Assembly (NCBI RefSeq): GCF_018130505.1
Contig: NZ_JAFCKH010000010.1
Coordinates: 1 to 64,000 of the forward strand
Origin: Bradyrhizobium tropiciagri
Lineage (GTDB): Bacteria; Pseudomonadota; Alphaproteobacteria; Rhizobiales; Xanthobacteraceae
Reading direction: 5' to 3'
DNA length: 64,000 bases
Part shown: positions 1 to 7,805 of the stretch, piece after piece
Layout of the letters: each line of letters opens with the position of its first letter
Numbering within the stretch: position 1 is the first letter of the stretch
The notes under the pieces: generated by a model
What the model saw: only the letters and a program-made list of their open reading frames with translations
Told to the model about the DNA's origin: nothing
The model's database searches: none
Made by a program: the position numbers and the translations under genes

Positions 1-17
1 GTCATCGCCCGGCTTGA

Positions 18-69
18 TGTTCAGCCCGGGGACATGACCGACGGGTGTTCGGGGACATAGCCGACACTT
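18..69. repeat. Left terminal inverted repeat of the IS
   Basis: This 52-bp repeat is identical to the reverse complement of 1229-1280. The transposase stop codon (21-23, read on the minus strand) lies inside it. Confidence 0.95.
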
Positions 70-1190
70 GTTCCGCTTACCAAGTCGATGATAGCGACTT
101 GGTAAGCGGCAAAAAAGACCCCGTATTTGGCGCTGTTCGCCGAGGGGCGGATGGCAAGACGCTCACCGCAGAAGGCCTGCGGCACTTTCCAAAGACATCC
201 CTTGAAGCTGACATAGGCCTTGGTGGTGGGGACGCGGCGTACGATCTCGTGGCTATCGTATTCGACCTCGGGCAATCGATCGGGCATTGATCGCTGGCTC
301 GGCCGATATCGACTGGCCGGGACCTGTTGTCCAAGCGCCTCATGCGGCCGTTCGAAGTTGTAGACTTCCCGCCAAGCGTCGAACGCGAGCTGTGTTTCCG
401 CCAGGTCACGGAAGTGCCGCAGCGCGAAGACCTCGGCTGCGAGCGTGCGGTGGAACCGCTCATTCTTGCCACGGCTTTGCGGGTGATATGGGCGGCTGTG
501 GATGACGGCGATGCCAAGCTTGAGCAGCCACACCGAGAACCGCGTCCATCGCTCGCCGGAAGGATCACCCCAGGGTGAACCGTTGTCGACGAAGAAGGCC
601 TCCGGGAGGCCGTAATGGCGAAAGGTGCTCTCCAGGCGATTACGCACGGTATCTGTGCGTTGATCGGCGCAGGCCTGCAGGCACAGATCATAGCGGGAGT
701 GATCGTCCACCACCGTCAGAGGATGGCATTGGGTATCATTGCCGAGCCGAACCCAGCCTTTGAAGTCCATCTGCCACAACAGATTGGGGGCCGGCATCTC
801 GAAGCGCTGGCTGGCCACCGCGCCGCCGATCGCAGGCTTGACGCGGCCAGACCGATGCAAGATCTGATGAACTGTTGAGACCGCCGGCGAACGAAAGCCA
901 TCGCGCTCCAGACAGCGAGCGATCTTGCGAGCTCCCCATGCCGGGTGAGCATCGCGTACAGCCAGAATGCGCGCCTCGAGTTCGCAACCGGTCCGTCCCG
1001 GGCTCGAATGCGGTCGCCGCGAGAGGTCGTCAACATTCTTGTCGGCCTGCCATCGCGCGAGCCATTTGTAGCCCGTGTCAGGATGAATATTGAACCGCCG
1101 ACAGAGCTCTCGCCGGTTCGCTCCCTCCTGCACCGCAAGCCGAACGAACTCCCGCCGCTGATCCATCACCGACACCTCTCGCCAGGGCAT
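21..1190 (-). CDS. IS481-family transposase (DDE integrase core)
   Basis: This 389-residue transposase should cut and rejoin the ends of the surrounding insertion sequence. The N-terminal third is a helix-turn-helix region (RRELCRRFNIHPDTGYKWLA) followed by a linker. The C-terminal rve integrase core shows the DDE triad in MDFKGW, VDNGSPWG and KNERFHRTL. The start at 1190 (MPWREVSVMD) is preferred over an upstream in-frame ATG at 1214 because transposases of this group usually begin close to the helix-turn-helix; this is inference. The frame is intact and full length for the family. Confidence 0.93.
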   Translation of the reverse strand: MPWREVSVMDQRREFVRLAVQEGANRRELCRRFNIHPDTGYKWLARWQADKNVDDLSRRPHSSPGRTGCELEARILAVRDAHPAWGARKIARCLERDGFRSPAVSTVHQILHRSGRVKPAIGGAVASQRFEMPAPNLLWQMDFKGWVRLGNDTQCHPLTVVDDHSRYDLCLQACADQRTDTVRNRLESTFRHYGLPEAFFVDNGSPWGDPSGERWTRFSVWLLKLGIAVIHSRPYHPQSRGKNERFHRTLAAEVFALRHFRDLAETQLAFDAWREVYNFERPHEALGQQVPASRYRPSQRSMPDRLPEVEYDSHEIVRRVPTTKAYVSFKGCLWKVPQAFCGERLAIRPSANSAKYGVFFAAYQVAIIDLVSGTSVGYVPEHPSVMSPG

Positions 1191-1228
1191 GGAATTGGCC
1201 TCCCAAAATGCCAAATCCCTGCACTATG

Positions 1229-1280
1229 AAGTGTCGGCTATGTCCCCGAACACCCGTCGGTCATGTCCCCGGGCTGAACA
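1229..1280. repeat. Right terminal inverted repeat of the IS
   Basis: This is the exact 52-bp inverted copy of 18-69 and ends immediately before the CTTGA duplication at 1281-1285. It lies upstream of the transposase start and so would also contain or adjoin its promoter. Confidence 0.95.
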
Positions 1281-1374
1281 CTTGACCGGGCGATCCAGTA
1301 CGCCGGGGCCTATCGGCTCAACGATGACTGTCTCTGGAATACTGGATCACCCGGTCGAGCCGGGTGATGACACC
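1281..1374. repeat. Dispersed palindromic repeat D, copy 1 (split by IS)
   Basis: Together with positions 1-17 this forms a roughly 105-bp imperfect palindrome. It starts GTCATCGCCCGG, contains CTCTGGAATACTGG, and ends CGGGTGATGACACC. Copies 2 and 3 lie at 1448-1550 and 40101-40206. The IS is inserted in its left arm. Confidence 0.85.
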
Positions 1375-1447
1375 GAATGGTGTGGCGAGCGATGCCACAC
1401 ATTCGCTGTCGTCCCTACGAAAGCCGGCGTCCCCACCCACCGCCGTC

Positions 1448-1550
1448 GTCACCCGGCTCGACCGGGTGATCCAGTACGCCGGGGCCTATCGGCTCAACGA
1501 TGACTGCCTCTGGAATACTGGATCACCGGGTCGAGCCGGGTGATGACACC
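1448..1550. repeat. Dispersed palindromic repeat D, copy 2
   Basis: This is an uninterrupted copy of the same repeat, 73 bp after copy 1. Its outer arms (GTCACCCGGCTCGACCGGGT and its complement) could form a long hairpin. It lies just 3' of the minus-strand livF stop at 1569, so it may act in termination or mRNA end protection; that role is inferred. Confidence 0.85.
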
Positions 1551-1568
1551 GCGTTGTGTGGTGGCGCC

Positions 1569-2267
1569 CTACACCCCGAGATAGCGCTGCAGCACTTCGG
1601 GCTGGGCCTTGATCTCCTGCGCCGGGCCCTCGTGAACGATGTGGCCGTTGTTGATGATGTAGATGCGCTGGGCGAGGGCGAGGGTCGCGGCGAGGTTCTG
1701 CTCGACCAGCACGATGGTCTGGCCGGCCTCGGCGAGGTCGCGGCACGCCTTCATCAGGTCGCGCACGATCACCGGCGCGAGGCCCTCGAACGGCTCGTCG
1801 AGCAGGATGATCTTGGGGTCGCGCACCAGCGCGCGGGCGATCGCCAGCATCTGCTGTTCGCCGCCGGAGAGATCGGTACCGCGATTGGCGCGGCGTTCGC
1901 GCAGCCGCGGGAACATCTCGTAGATGCGATCGAGCGGCCAGCGCTTCGAGGCGGTCAGGCCGGCGATCACGAGGTTCTCCTCGACGCTGAGGCTGCCGAA
2001 GATGCGGCGCTCCTCATGGACCAGCTGCATGCCGGCCTGTGCGATCTTGTGGCTCTTCTTGCCTGATATCTCGGCGCCGTCGAACAGCACCGAGCCGCGA
2101 CGCGGCGTCACCACGCCCATCAGGCTTTTCAGCGTCGTGCTCTTGCCGGCGCCGTTGCGACCCAGCAGCGCCACCACCTCGTTGCGCTCGACGCGCAGCG
2201 AGACGTCGAACAGGATGTGGGAATCCCCGTAATAGCTGTTCAGTCCGTTGACTTCGAGCAGGCTCAT
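1569..2267 (-). CDS. livF: Branched-chain amino acid-type ABC transporter ATPase (LivF-like)
   Basis: This 232-residue cytoplasmic ATPase should power import by the adjacent permeases. It has Walker A (GRNGAGKSTT), signature LSGGEQQ and Walker B (ILLDEP), followed by the H-loop region ending EQNLAATLAL. Length and the C-terminal QRYLGV-type ending fit LivF. Its start overlaps the upstream livM-livG fusion by 4 bp (ATGA), indicating translational coupling. It is the last gene of a minus-strand operon with the binding protein first. The substrate cannot be told from sequence; branched-chain amino acids, amides or urea are all possible for this family. Confidence 0.93.
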   Translation of the reverse strand: MSLLEVNGLNSYYGDSHILFDVSLRVERNEVVALLGRNGAGKSTTLKSLMGVVTPRRGSVLFDGAEISGKKSHKIAQAGMQLVHEERRIFGSLSVEENLVIAGLTASKRWPLDRIYEMFPRLRERRANRGTDLSGGEQQMLAIARALVRDPKIILLDEPFEGLAPVIVRDLMKACRDLAEAGQTIVLVEQNLAATLALAQRIYIINNGHIVHEGPAQEIKAQPEVLQRYLGV

Positions 2268-4123
2268 GCGGCGAGCACTCCATGCACGCCGCCGAGATAG
2301 GCTTCCTGGACGGTCGAGTTGTTCTTGATCTCTTCGGGCGTTCCCTCGACCAGCACCCGGCCTTCCTGCAGCACGGTGACGCGCTCGGCGAGCTCGAACA
2401 GCGCATCCATGTCGTGGTCGATGATGATCATGGTGCGGCCCTGGCTGATCGACTTCAGCAGCTTCACGGTCTCGACCCGCTCGCGCGGGCTCATGCCGGC
2501 GAGCGGCTCGTCGAGCAGCAACAGGCTCGGCGAGGTCGCCAGCGCCAGCCCGATCTCGAGCCGGCGCTTCTCCCCATAGGCGAGCTCGGCAACCGGCGTA
2601 TCGGTCCGGCGGGTGAGGTTGACCAGCGCCAGCGTATGCTCGACGCGCTCGGCAAGGCCCGGAATGCTCTCGATGCTGCGGAACAGGTCGAGCTTGAATT
2701 TTCCGCGCAACCCGGAGAGCGCGGCGATCACCAGGTTCTCGCGCACGGTGAGCCCGGCGAACAGCTGGTTGACCTGATAGCTCTTGGTCAGGCCGAGCTG
2801 GCAGACATCGGTGACGTTCATCCCGGTGATGTCGCGGCCCTCGAAGGTGATGCTGCCCGAGGTCGGGTGAACCTCGCAGGTCAGCATCTTGAAGAAGGTC
2901 GACTTGCCGGCGCCGTTCGGGCCGATGATGCCGCGCAGTTCGCCGTGATTGACCGTGAAGTCGATGTCGCTGTTGGCGAGCAGGCCGCCATAGCGCTTGG
3001 TCAGGCCCTTGGCTTGCAGGATCGGGCCCGAGGGCCTGTCGTCGGGACGGTGCGGGGCCGGCATCGGGGCGGCGGCGATCTCGCTGCCGATCTCCGGCTG
3101 CGGCTCGCTTTCCTCGGGCTCCTTGGCCGTACGTTGTCCGGTCAGGAGCCCGTAGAGGTCGACGAGGCCGCCGATGATGCCGCGGCGCAGGAAGCAGACC
3201 AGCAGCACGAACACGACGCCGAGCACCAGCTTCCAGGCGGCGCCGAGCCCGAGCGCGGCCTGCAGGAAGTCCTGCAGCGAGAGCCAGACCGCGGCGCCGA
3301 CCAGCGGCCCGAACAGCGTGCCGCGGCCGCCGATCGCGGTCTGCATCACGAGCTGGCCGGACGTATCGAACATGAAGGCATCGGGCGGCATGAAGGCCTG
3401 CAGCACGCCGAGCAGCCCGCCGGCAAAGCCGGCATAAGCGGCGGCAATCACGAATGCGGTCAGCTTGTAGCCGTGGATGTTGTGGCCGACCGCGGTCGCG
3501 CGCAGCGGATTGTCGCGGATGGCGCTGAAGATCGCGCCGACCGGCGAGCGCACGATGCGCAGCGCGATGACGACGCCGAGGAAGTAGCAGAACGCAATGA
3601 ACTGGTAGAGCGACCAGCCGGTGGTGAAATGCAGCGCGGCGAAGCCGAGATCGATACTCGGCGTCGGCACGCCCGGCAGCCCGTTCTCGCCGCCGGTGAA
3701 ATCCGACAGCGGATTGAACTCGACGAAGAAGAACACTTCGGCGATCGCGACCGTGATCATGGCGAAGTAGATGCCGGTGCGGCGCAGCGCGATCAGGCCG
3801 ATCAGATAGCCGGTCGCCGCCGCCGCGATCATGCCGATGATCAGCGCCAGGATGACGTTCGGGAAGCCGGCACGGGTCAACAGGTACGCGGCGACGAAGC
3901 CGCCGGTGCCGTAGAACGCCGACTGGCCGAACGACAACAGTCCGGTGAAGCCGAACAGGATGTCGAAGCCGAGCCCGAACAGGCCCCAGACCAGGATGCG
4001 GTTGACCGTGTTGGGCGCAAATCCCAGCAGCGGCAGCACGAACGGCGCGGCGATCAGCGCGGCGGCCGTGAGGATTTCGATCAGGTATCGGCGCTTGGTC
4101 AGCATTGCAAATCCGTCATTCAC
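2264..4123 (-). CDS. ABC transporter permease-ATPase fusion (LivM-LivG)
   Basis: This 619-residue protein joins two subunits that are normally separate. Residues about 1-330 are a LivM-type permease with many hydrophobic segments and the family stretch GLFGLGFDILFGFTGLLSFG. A charged, Pro/Glu-rich linker follows (about 335-370). The remainder is a LivG ATPase with Walker A GPNGAGKSTF, a Q-loop and Walker B LLLLDEP. The frame is open through the linker, so this is a real fusion and not a stop-codon artefact. The start overlaps the livH stop by 8 bp; an internal ATG at 4105 is an alternative start. It overlaps livF by 4 bp. Confidence 0.93.
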   Translation of the reverse strand: MNDGFAMLTKRRYLIEILTAAALIAAPFVLPLLGFAPNTVNRILVWGLFGLGFDILFGFTGLLSFGQSAFYGTGGFVAAYLLTRAGFPNVILALIIGMIAAAATGYLIGLIALRRTGIYFAMITVAIAEVFFFVEFNPLSDFTGGENGLPGVPTPSIDLGFAALHFTTGWSLYQFIAFCYFLGVVIALRIVRSPVGAIFSAIRDNPLRATAVGHNIHGYKLTAFVIAAAYAGFAGGLLGVLQAFMPPDAFMFDTSGQLVMQTAIGGRGTLFGPLVGAAVWLSLQDFLQAALGLGAAWKLVLGVVFVLLVCFLRRGIIGGLVDLYGLLTGQRTAKEPEESEPQPEIGSEIAAAPMPAPHRPDDRPSGPILQAKGLTKRYGGLLANSDIDFTVNHGELRGIIGPNGAGKSTFFKMLTCEVHPTSGSITFEGRDITGMNVTDVCQLGLTKSYQVNQLFAGLTVRENLVIAALSGLRGKFKLDLFRSIESIPGLAERVEHTLALVNLTRRTDTPVAELAYGEKRRLEIGLALATSPSLLLLDEPLAGMSPRERVETVKLLKSISQGRTMIIIDHDMDALFELAERVTVLQEGRVLVEGTPEEIKNNSTVQEAYLGGVHGVLAA

Positions 4124-4991
4124 GGCCCTGCGTGCCGAGCAGGCCGTGCGGCCGCAGCACCAGTACGAGCGTCATGGCCACGAACAGCATCACGTAGGCG
4201 TAGCCGGGGTTGAACATCGATGTGATGCTGATGATCTCGCCGGCGATCAGGCCGCCGAGGATGGCGCCGGGAAACGAGCCGACGCCGCCGATCACCACCA
4301 CCACGAAGGTCTGGACCAGGATGTCGTCGCCGACGCCGGGGGTCAGCGACACCACCGGCGCGTTGACGATGCCGGCGAAGCCCGCCGCCATCGCGCCGAT
4401 GCCGAACACGATCATGAAGACGCGATAGACGTTGATGCCGAGCGAATCGACCATCACCGAATCCTCGATGCCGGCGCGCACGATCATGCCGAGCCGGGTG
4501 CGGTACAGCACCAGGAACAGCCCGCCGAGCGCGACCGCGACGATGCCGACGACGGCGAGGCGGTAGGTCGGATAGAACAGGAAGCCGAGCGAGGTGATGC
4601 CCTGCAGCATCGCCGGCGGCGGCACCATCTGCGACTGGCTGCCGAACGCCAGCCGGATGATCTCGACGAAGCAGATGCCGAGGCCGAACGTCACCAGCAG
4701 CTGGTCCTCGTGCGGGCGGTGATAGAAATGGCGGATGATGATGCGCTCCATCGCGATGCCGAGCAGCATCACGAACAGCGATCCGCCGATCACCGCGAGG
4801 ACGAACGAGCCGGTGTAGCTGTAGGTCAGATAGCCGGCGTAACCGCCGATCATGAACATGGCGCCGTGGGCGAGGTTGAGCACCCCAAGCGTGCCGTAGA
4901 TGATCGTCAGTCCGGAAGAGATCAGCGCCAGCAGCGCGCCGAGCGCCAGCCCGTTGAACAGTTGCGAGACGAAATTTGGCCAGTTGATCAT
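4116..4991 (-). CDS. livH: Branched-chain amino acid-type ABC permease (LivH-like)
   Basis: This 291-residue integral membrane permease pairs with the LivM half of the downstream fusion to form the translocation channel. It carries the LivH signature near the N terminus (IYGTLGVLNLAHGAMFMIGG) and about eight hydrophobic segments. The GVGSFPGAILGGL stretch near the C terminus is also typical. It follows the binding-protein gene after 127 bp containing a strong hairpin. Family membership is clear, substrate is not. Confidence 0.93.
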   Translation of the reverse strand: MINWPNFVSQLFNGLALGALLALISSGLTIIYGTLGVLNLAHGAMFMIGGYAGYLTYSYTGSFVLAVIGGSLFVMLLGIAMERIIIRHFYHRPHEDQLLVTFGLGICFVEIIRLAFGSQSQMVPPPAMLQGITSLGFLFYPTYRLAVVGIVAVALGGLFLVLYRTRLGMIVRAGIEDSVMVDSLGINVYRVFMIVFGIGAMAAGFAGIVNAPVVSLTPGVGDDILVQTFVVVVIGGVGSFPGAILGGLIAGEIISITSMFNPGYAYVMLFVAMTLVLVLRPHGLLGTQGRE

Positions 4992-5064
4992 GGCGACGGT
5001 TCACATCTCCCGTTCAATGACGGCGCATCGTTGCAAAAAGCTGAAATACGTATTTCGACACAAA

Positions 5065-5102
5065 GCGGCGCCGCGCAGCGGGTCGCCCCGCCCGCGGCGC
5101 CG
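5065..5102 (-). terminator. Strong hairpin between binding protein and permease genes
   Basis: CGGCGCCGCG (5066-5075) pairs with CGCGGCGCCG (5093-5102), and the loop holds a second GCGGG/CCCGC pairing. No T-run follows on the minus strand. It lies 3' of the binding-protein gene inside the operon, where such hairpins often protect the upstream message or partly stop transcription so that the binding protein is made in excess. That role is inferred. Confidence 0.5.
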
Positions 5103-5118
5103 AGTTGCCCACGCTTGA

Positions 5119-6474
5119 TCAGGTGTAGTCGCCGGGATGGCAGCCGAACGCGTCCGGCTTCTGCATCAGCCCTTCGCCGGGGACGATTTCGACAACGTCG
5201 TAATAGTCCTCCTTGTTCTTCATCTCCTTCTCGAGCTTGCCGCGGACGATGATGACGGGGCGGACGGCCTGGTGATCCTCGGCGCGATAGTGCACGTCGC
5301 CGACCAGCGACGGCACCGTCTCGCCCTTCTCATAGGCCTTGATCACGTCGGGCGGATAGAAGCTGCCGGCCGCCTCGACCATGCGGGCCCAGTGCGCGAA
5401 GCTGACATAGGCGTTCTCGGCGCCCCATTCCGGCTTGTAGCCGTACTTCTTCTCGAAGGCCTCGTTGAACATCTTGGCCAGCGGATACTTGTCCTCGATC
5501 GTCCACCAATAGTCGGTCGCGGCATAGACGCCCTGCATCAGGCCGCCGGTCTCGCGGGCGATGAACGGCACCTGGTAGGGCACCACCAGCTTCATCTTGT
5601 CGAGCACGCCGAACTGCTTGGCCTGCTGCGTCGACAGCACCGCGTCGTGGCCCCAGTTGACGTTGATCAGCACGTCGGCGCCGGAGTTGGCGACGTTGAG
5701 CAGGTACGACGAATAGTCGGGCGCGCCGAGCGGCGAGACCTGGTTGGTGACCGTGGTCCAGCCCGCTTGAGCGAGGAAGTCCTGCATCGACTTGGTGACG
5801 GTGTGGCCGTAGGTGTAGTCCGGCGTCAGGTAGGCGGCCTTCTTGTTCTTGCCGAACTCCTTGATCATGACAGGCGCGATCGCGGCGGCGGCGGTCTGGC
5901 CGAAGAAGTTCTGGCGGAAGCCGTACCGCACGCAGTCCTTGCCGGTGGTGTCGTTGGAGCCGGAGATGCCGCAGACGAAGATCACCTTCTCGCGCTGCGC
6001 CAGCTTGTTGAGCGCGACCGCGACCGCGCTCGAGGTGCCGCCGGTGATCATGACGGCCTTGTTCTCGCTGATGAAGCGCTGCTGCGCCTGCACGGCCTCG
6101 TTCGGCTTGGCCGCGGAATCCGCGACGCCGAACTTCAATTCCTTGCCGAGCACGCCCTTGGAGGTCTTCGGCGAGATCTTCTTGATCAGGTCGTGGCCGC
6201 TGTTGATGTGCTCGATCGCGAGCTGATAGCCCTTCAGTTCGTCCTCGCCCTGCACCGCGTAGGTGCCGGTGCGCGGCACCGAGATGCCGATGAAGACGGA
6301 GGAGCCGGACGAGCCGGCGGGATAGGTGCCGATCGCGGCATGATCCTCGGCCCATGCCGACGACGACATCGAGGCCGGCAGCACCGAGCCGCCGATCAGG
6401 CCCGCGCCGGCCTGCAACAGTGTGCGGCGCGAAACGTTCAGTGATCTGCCCGGCCGAAGGTCCTTGGTGCTCAT
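5119..6474 (-). CDS. ABC transporter substrate-binding protein, Tat-exported
   Basis: This 451-residue periplasmic protein should capture the ligand for the downstream LivH/LivMG/LivF transporter. The N terminus has a twin-arginine signal (SRRTLLQAGAGLIGGSVLPA) with a likely cleavage near SAWAED. The mature part fits the Peripla_BP_6 fold: GISVPRTGTYAVQGEDELKG near the start and GGTSSAVAVALNKLAQREKV in the first lobe. It is the first gene of the minus-strand operon. Upstream (6475-6714) is a divergent region with a perfect inverted repeat. Ligand specificity is unknown. Confidence 0.92.
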   Translation of the reverse strand: MSTKDLRPGRSLNVSRRTLLQAGAGLIGGSVLPASMSSSAWAEDHAAIGTYPAGSSGSSVFIGISVPRTGTYAVQGEDELKGYQLAIEHINSGHDLIKKISPKTSKGVLGKELKFGVADSAAKPNEAVQAQQRFISENKAVMITGGTSSAVAVALNKLAQREKVIFVCGISGSNDTTGKDCVRYGFRQNFFGQTAAAAIAPVMIKEFGKNKKAAYLTPDYTYGHTVTKSMQDFLAQAGWTTVTNQVSPLGAPDYSSYLLNVANSGADVLINVNWGHDAVLSTQQAKQFGVLDKMKLVVPYQVPFIARETGGLMQGVYAATDYWWTIEDKYPLAKMFNEAFEKKYGYKPEWGAENAYVSFAHWARMVEAAGSFYPPDVIKAYEKGETVPSLVGDVHYRAEDHQAVRPVIIVRGKLEKEMKNKEDYYDVVEIVPGEGLMQKPDAFGCHPGDYT

Positions 6475-6628
6475 CGCTCAGTATCCTCCCAATAAAGATT
6501 GTTGGCGCGCACGGATCATCCGCCGCCGAATCGGTGCGATCGGTCGCGAGTGCGCGGGCTGCGCTGCGACAGCCTGTCGCCGCTACAATTCCCCACCGGC
6601 ACTTTAAGTCAATGTCACTTTCGTCGAA

Positions 6629-6649
6629 TCATATCGGCCTACGATATGA
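6629..6649. promoter_or_regulatory. Perfect inverted repeat in a divergent promoter region
   Basis: TCATATCG and CGATATGA are separated by GCCTA. This AT-richer stretch lies between the divergently read binding-protein gene (start 6474) and the alpha-CTD-like gene (start 6715). An 8-5-8 perfect palindrome in a divergent region is typical of a dimeric repressor operator. A related half-site (ATATCG) follows at 6653-6658. The cognate regulator is unknown. Confidence 0.5.
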
Positions 6650-6714
6650 TTAATATCGAGACACGATACATCGACGGGTTTACCGCACGGGTGCCGGTTG
6701 TGTAGTGAGGGGCG

Positions 6715-7200
6715 ATGACCGAGGACGATTCAGCTCGGGGGAAAGGACCCGACCAGAGCGCTGCGACGCAGGGCGCCGCCGCGCAGCCGTGCCATCTGAG
6801 CGTTCGCGCGCTCAACGTGCTGAAGGAGCTCGCGGCCGAGCTGCTCGACGAGGTACCGCCGAAGGCCGGCTGGGAGCCGCCCGATGAATTGCTGCGCCGG
6901 CTGACCGCCCGGCATCTTGCTACCGCGCGCAATTGCGGTCGGCAGACCGCGCGCGAGATCCTCGATTGGGCTGATGCGCGCGGCATCACGATCCCCGCGC
7001 CGCATCATACCGGCAAGTCGCTGTCGGAAGTGTGGGGCAGCCTGATCGACCGCGCCTCCGCCGGGCGTCTCACCAGGGACGAGATCACCGAGGCGCTGGA
7101 AAAATCCATCCGCCGCCGCAGCCCGCGGATACCGGTCGCCTTCCAGATCGTCCTGCTGAAGATTCTGAGCTCGGGCTACGACCAGCTGCCCCCGCCGTGA
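6715..7200 (+). CDS. RNA polymerase alpha C-terminal-domain-like protein
   Basis: This 161-residue soluble protein resembles the DNA-binding alpha-CTD of RNA polymerase at residues about 27-92. LSVRALNVLK aligns with the alpha-CTD helix containing R265 and N268 of E. coli RpoA (here R31 and N34). NCGRQTAREI aligns with NLGKKSLTEI (G75 for G296, E81 for E302; K298 is replaced by Q77 and S299 by T78). The loop between these parts is longer than in RpoA. The C-terminal 65 residues are helical, basic and unrecognised. There is no RpoA assembly domain, so it cannot be a subunit replacement; it may bind promoter DNA or contact regulators. The homology is from recall and function is inferred. Confidence 0.72.
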   Translation: MTEDDSARGKGPDQSAATQGAAAQPCHLSVRALNVLKELAAELLDEVPPKAGWEPPDELLRRLTARHLATARNCGRQTAREILDWADARGITIPAPHHTGKSLSEVWGSLIDRASAGRLTRDEITEALEKSIRRRSPRIPVAFQIVLLKILSSGYDQLPPP

Positions 7201-7331
7201 TTTTCGGCTGCGACACTCGGCCCGTTGAAAACGCGCGCGCGGCGGTATCCTGAGGTGGTTCACGTTCCGGGGGCTTGGTAGATGTCGTCCGCGTCCGCCG
7301 TGTAGCGGATCGCGATCGCAGGGACCGCTGA

Positions 7332-7799
7332 ATGCCTCAACCAAGACCGCGACGTATGCCGGCCGGAACCACCAGGCGTGGTGCGGCGGGTTATGTCGAC
7401 TATGAGGCGCTGGCCCGCTTCCGCTACCAGCTGCGGACGTTTCTCGCCTTCAGCGAGGAGGCGGCGAAGCAGGCCGGATTGACCCCGCAGCAGCACCAGG
7501 CGCTGCTCGGCATCAAGGGCTTCGTCCAGCCGGGCCCCGCCACCGTCGGCGATATCGCGCGGTTTCTCCTGATCCGGCATCACTCGGCGGTCGAGCTGGT
7601 CAATCGCATGGTGAAGCTCGGGCTGATCGGCCGGGTCGCCGATCCCGAGGATGCGCGGCGCGTTCAGCTCAAGCTGACGGCGAAGGGCGAGCAGAAGCTG
7701 CAGGCGCTCTCGAAGAAGAACATCGAGGAACTGCGCCGCGCCGCCAGCCCCGCGCTGCGCCGTCTGCTGAAATCATCGCCGCAGCCGGGCGACGCCTAG
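7332..7799 (+). CDS. MarR-family transcriptional regulator
   Basis: This 155-residue winged-helix regulator has the MarR layout. An N-terminal dimer helix (YEALARFRYQLRTFLAFSEE) is followed by GLTPQQHQALLGIKGF, the recognition region LLIRHHSAVELVNRMVKLGL and the wing DPEDARRVQLKLTAKGEQKL. It lies 131 bp after the alpha-CTD-like gene on the same strand and ends 6 bp from the convergent prfA stop. An internal ATG (7353) could be the true start, since the first residues are basic and low complexity. Target and ligand are unknown. Confidence 0.88.
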   Translation: MPQPRPRRMPAGTTRRGAAGYVDYEALARFRYQLRTFLAFSEEAAKQAGLTPQQHQALLGIKGFVQPGPATVGDIARFLLIRHHSAVELVNRMVKLGLIGRVADPEDARRVQLKLTAKGEQKLQALSKKNIEELRRAASPALRRLLKSSPQPGDA

Positions 7800-7805
7800 G
7801 ATTAC

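Larger units (their letters stand above)
18..1280 (-). mobile_element. Complete IS481-family insertion sequence
   Basis: The element is 1263 bp, bounded by perfect 52-bp terminal inverted repeats (18-69 and 1229-1280) that begin TGTTCAGCCC. It is flanked by the 5-bp direct repeat CTTGA (13-17 and 1281-1285). Removing the element and one CTTGA restores an intact dispersed repeat whose uninterrupted relative lies at 40101-40206, so the insertion point is exact. The single transposase gene fills the element. Perfect ends, an intact duplication and an open frame suggest a recent and possibly active insertion. Confidence 0.95.

Noticed and set aside
2282-4213. 643-residue open frame on the plus strand
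   Set aside because: It lies antisense to the livM-livG fusion and the end of livH. Its product is a low-complexity Asp/Glu/His/Arg-rich string typical of high-GC antisense frames, with no domain.
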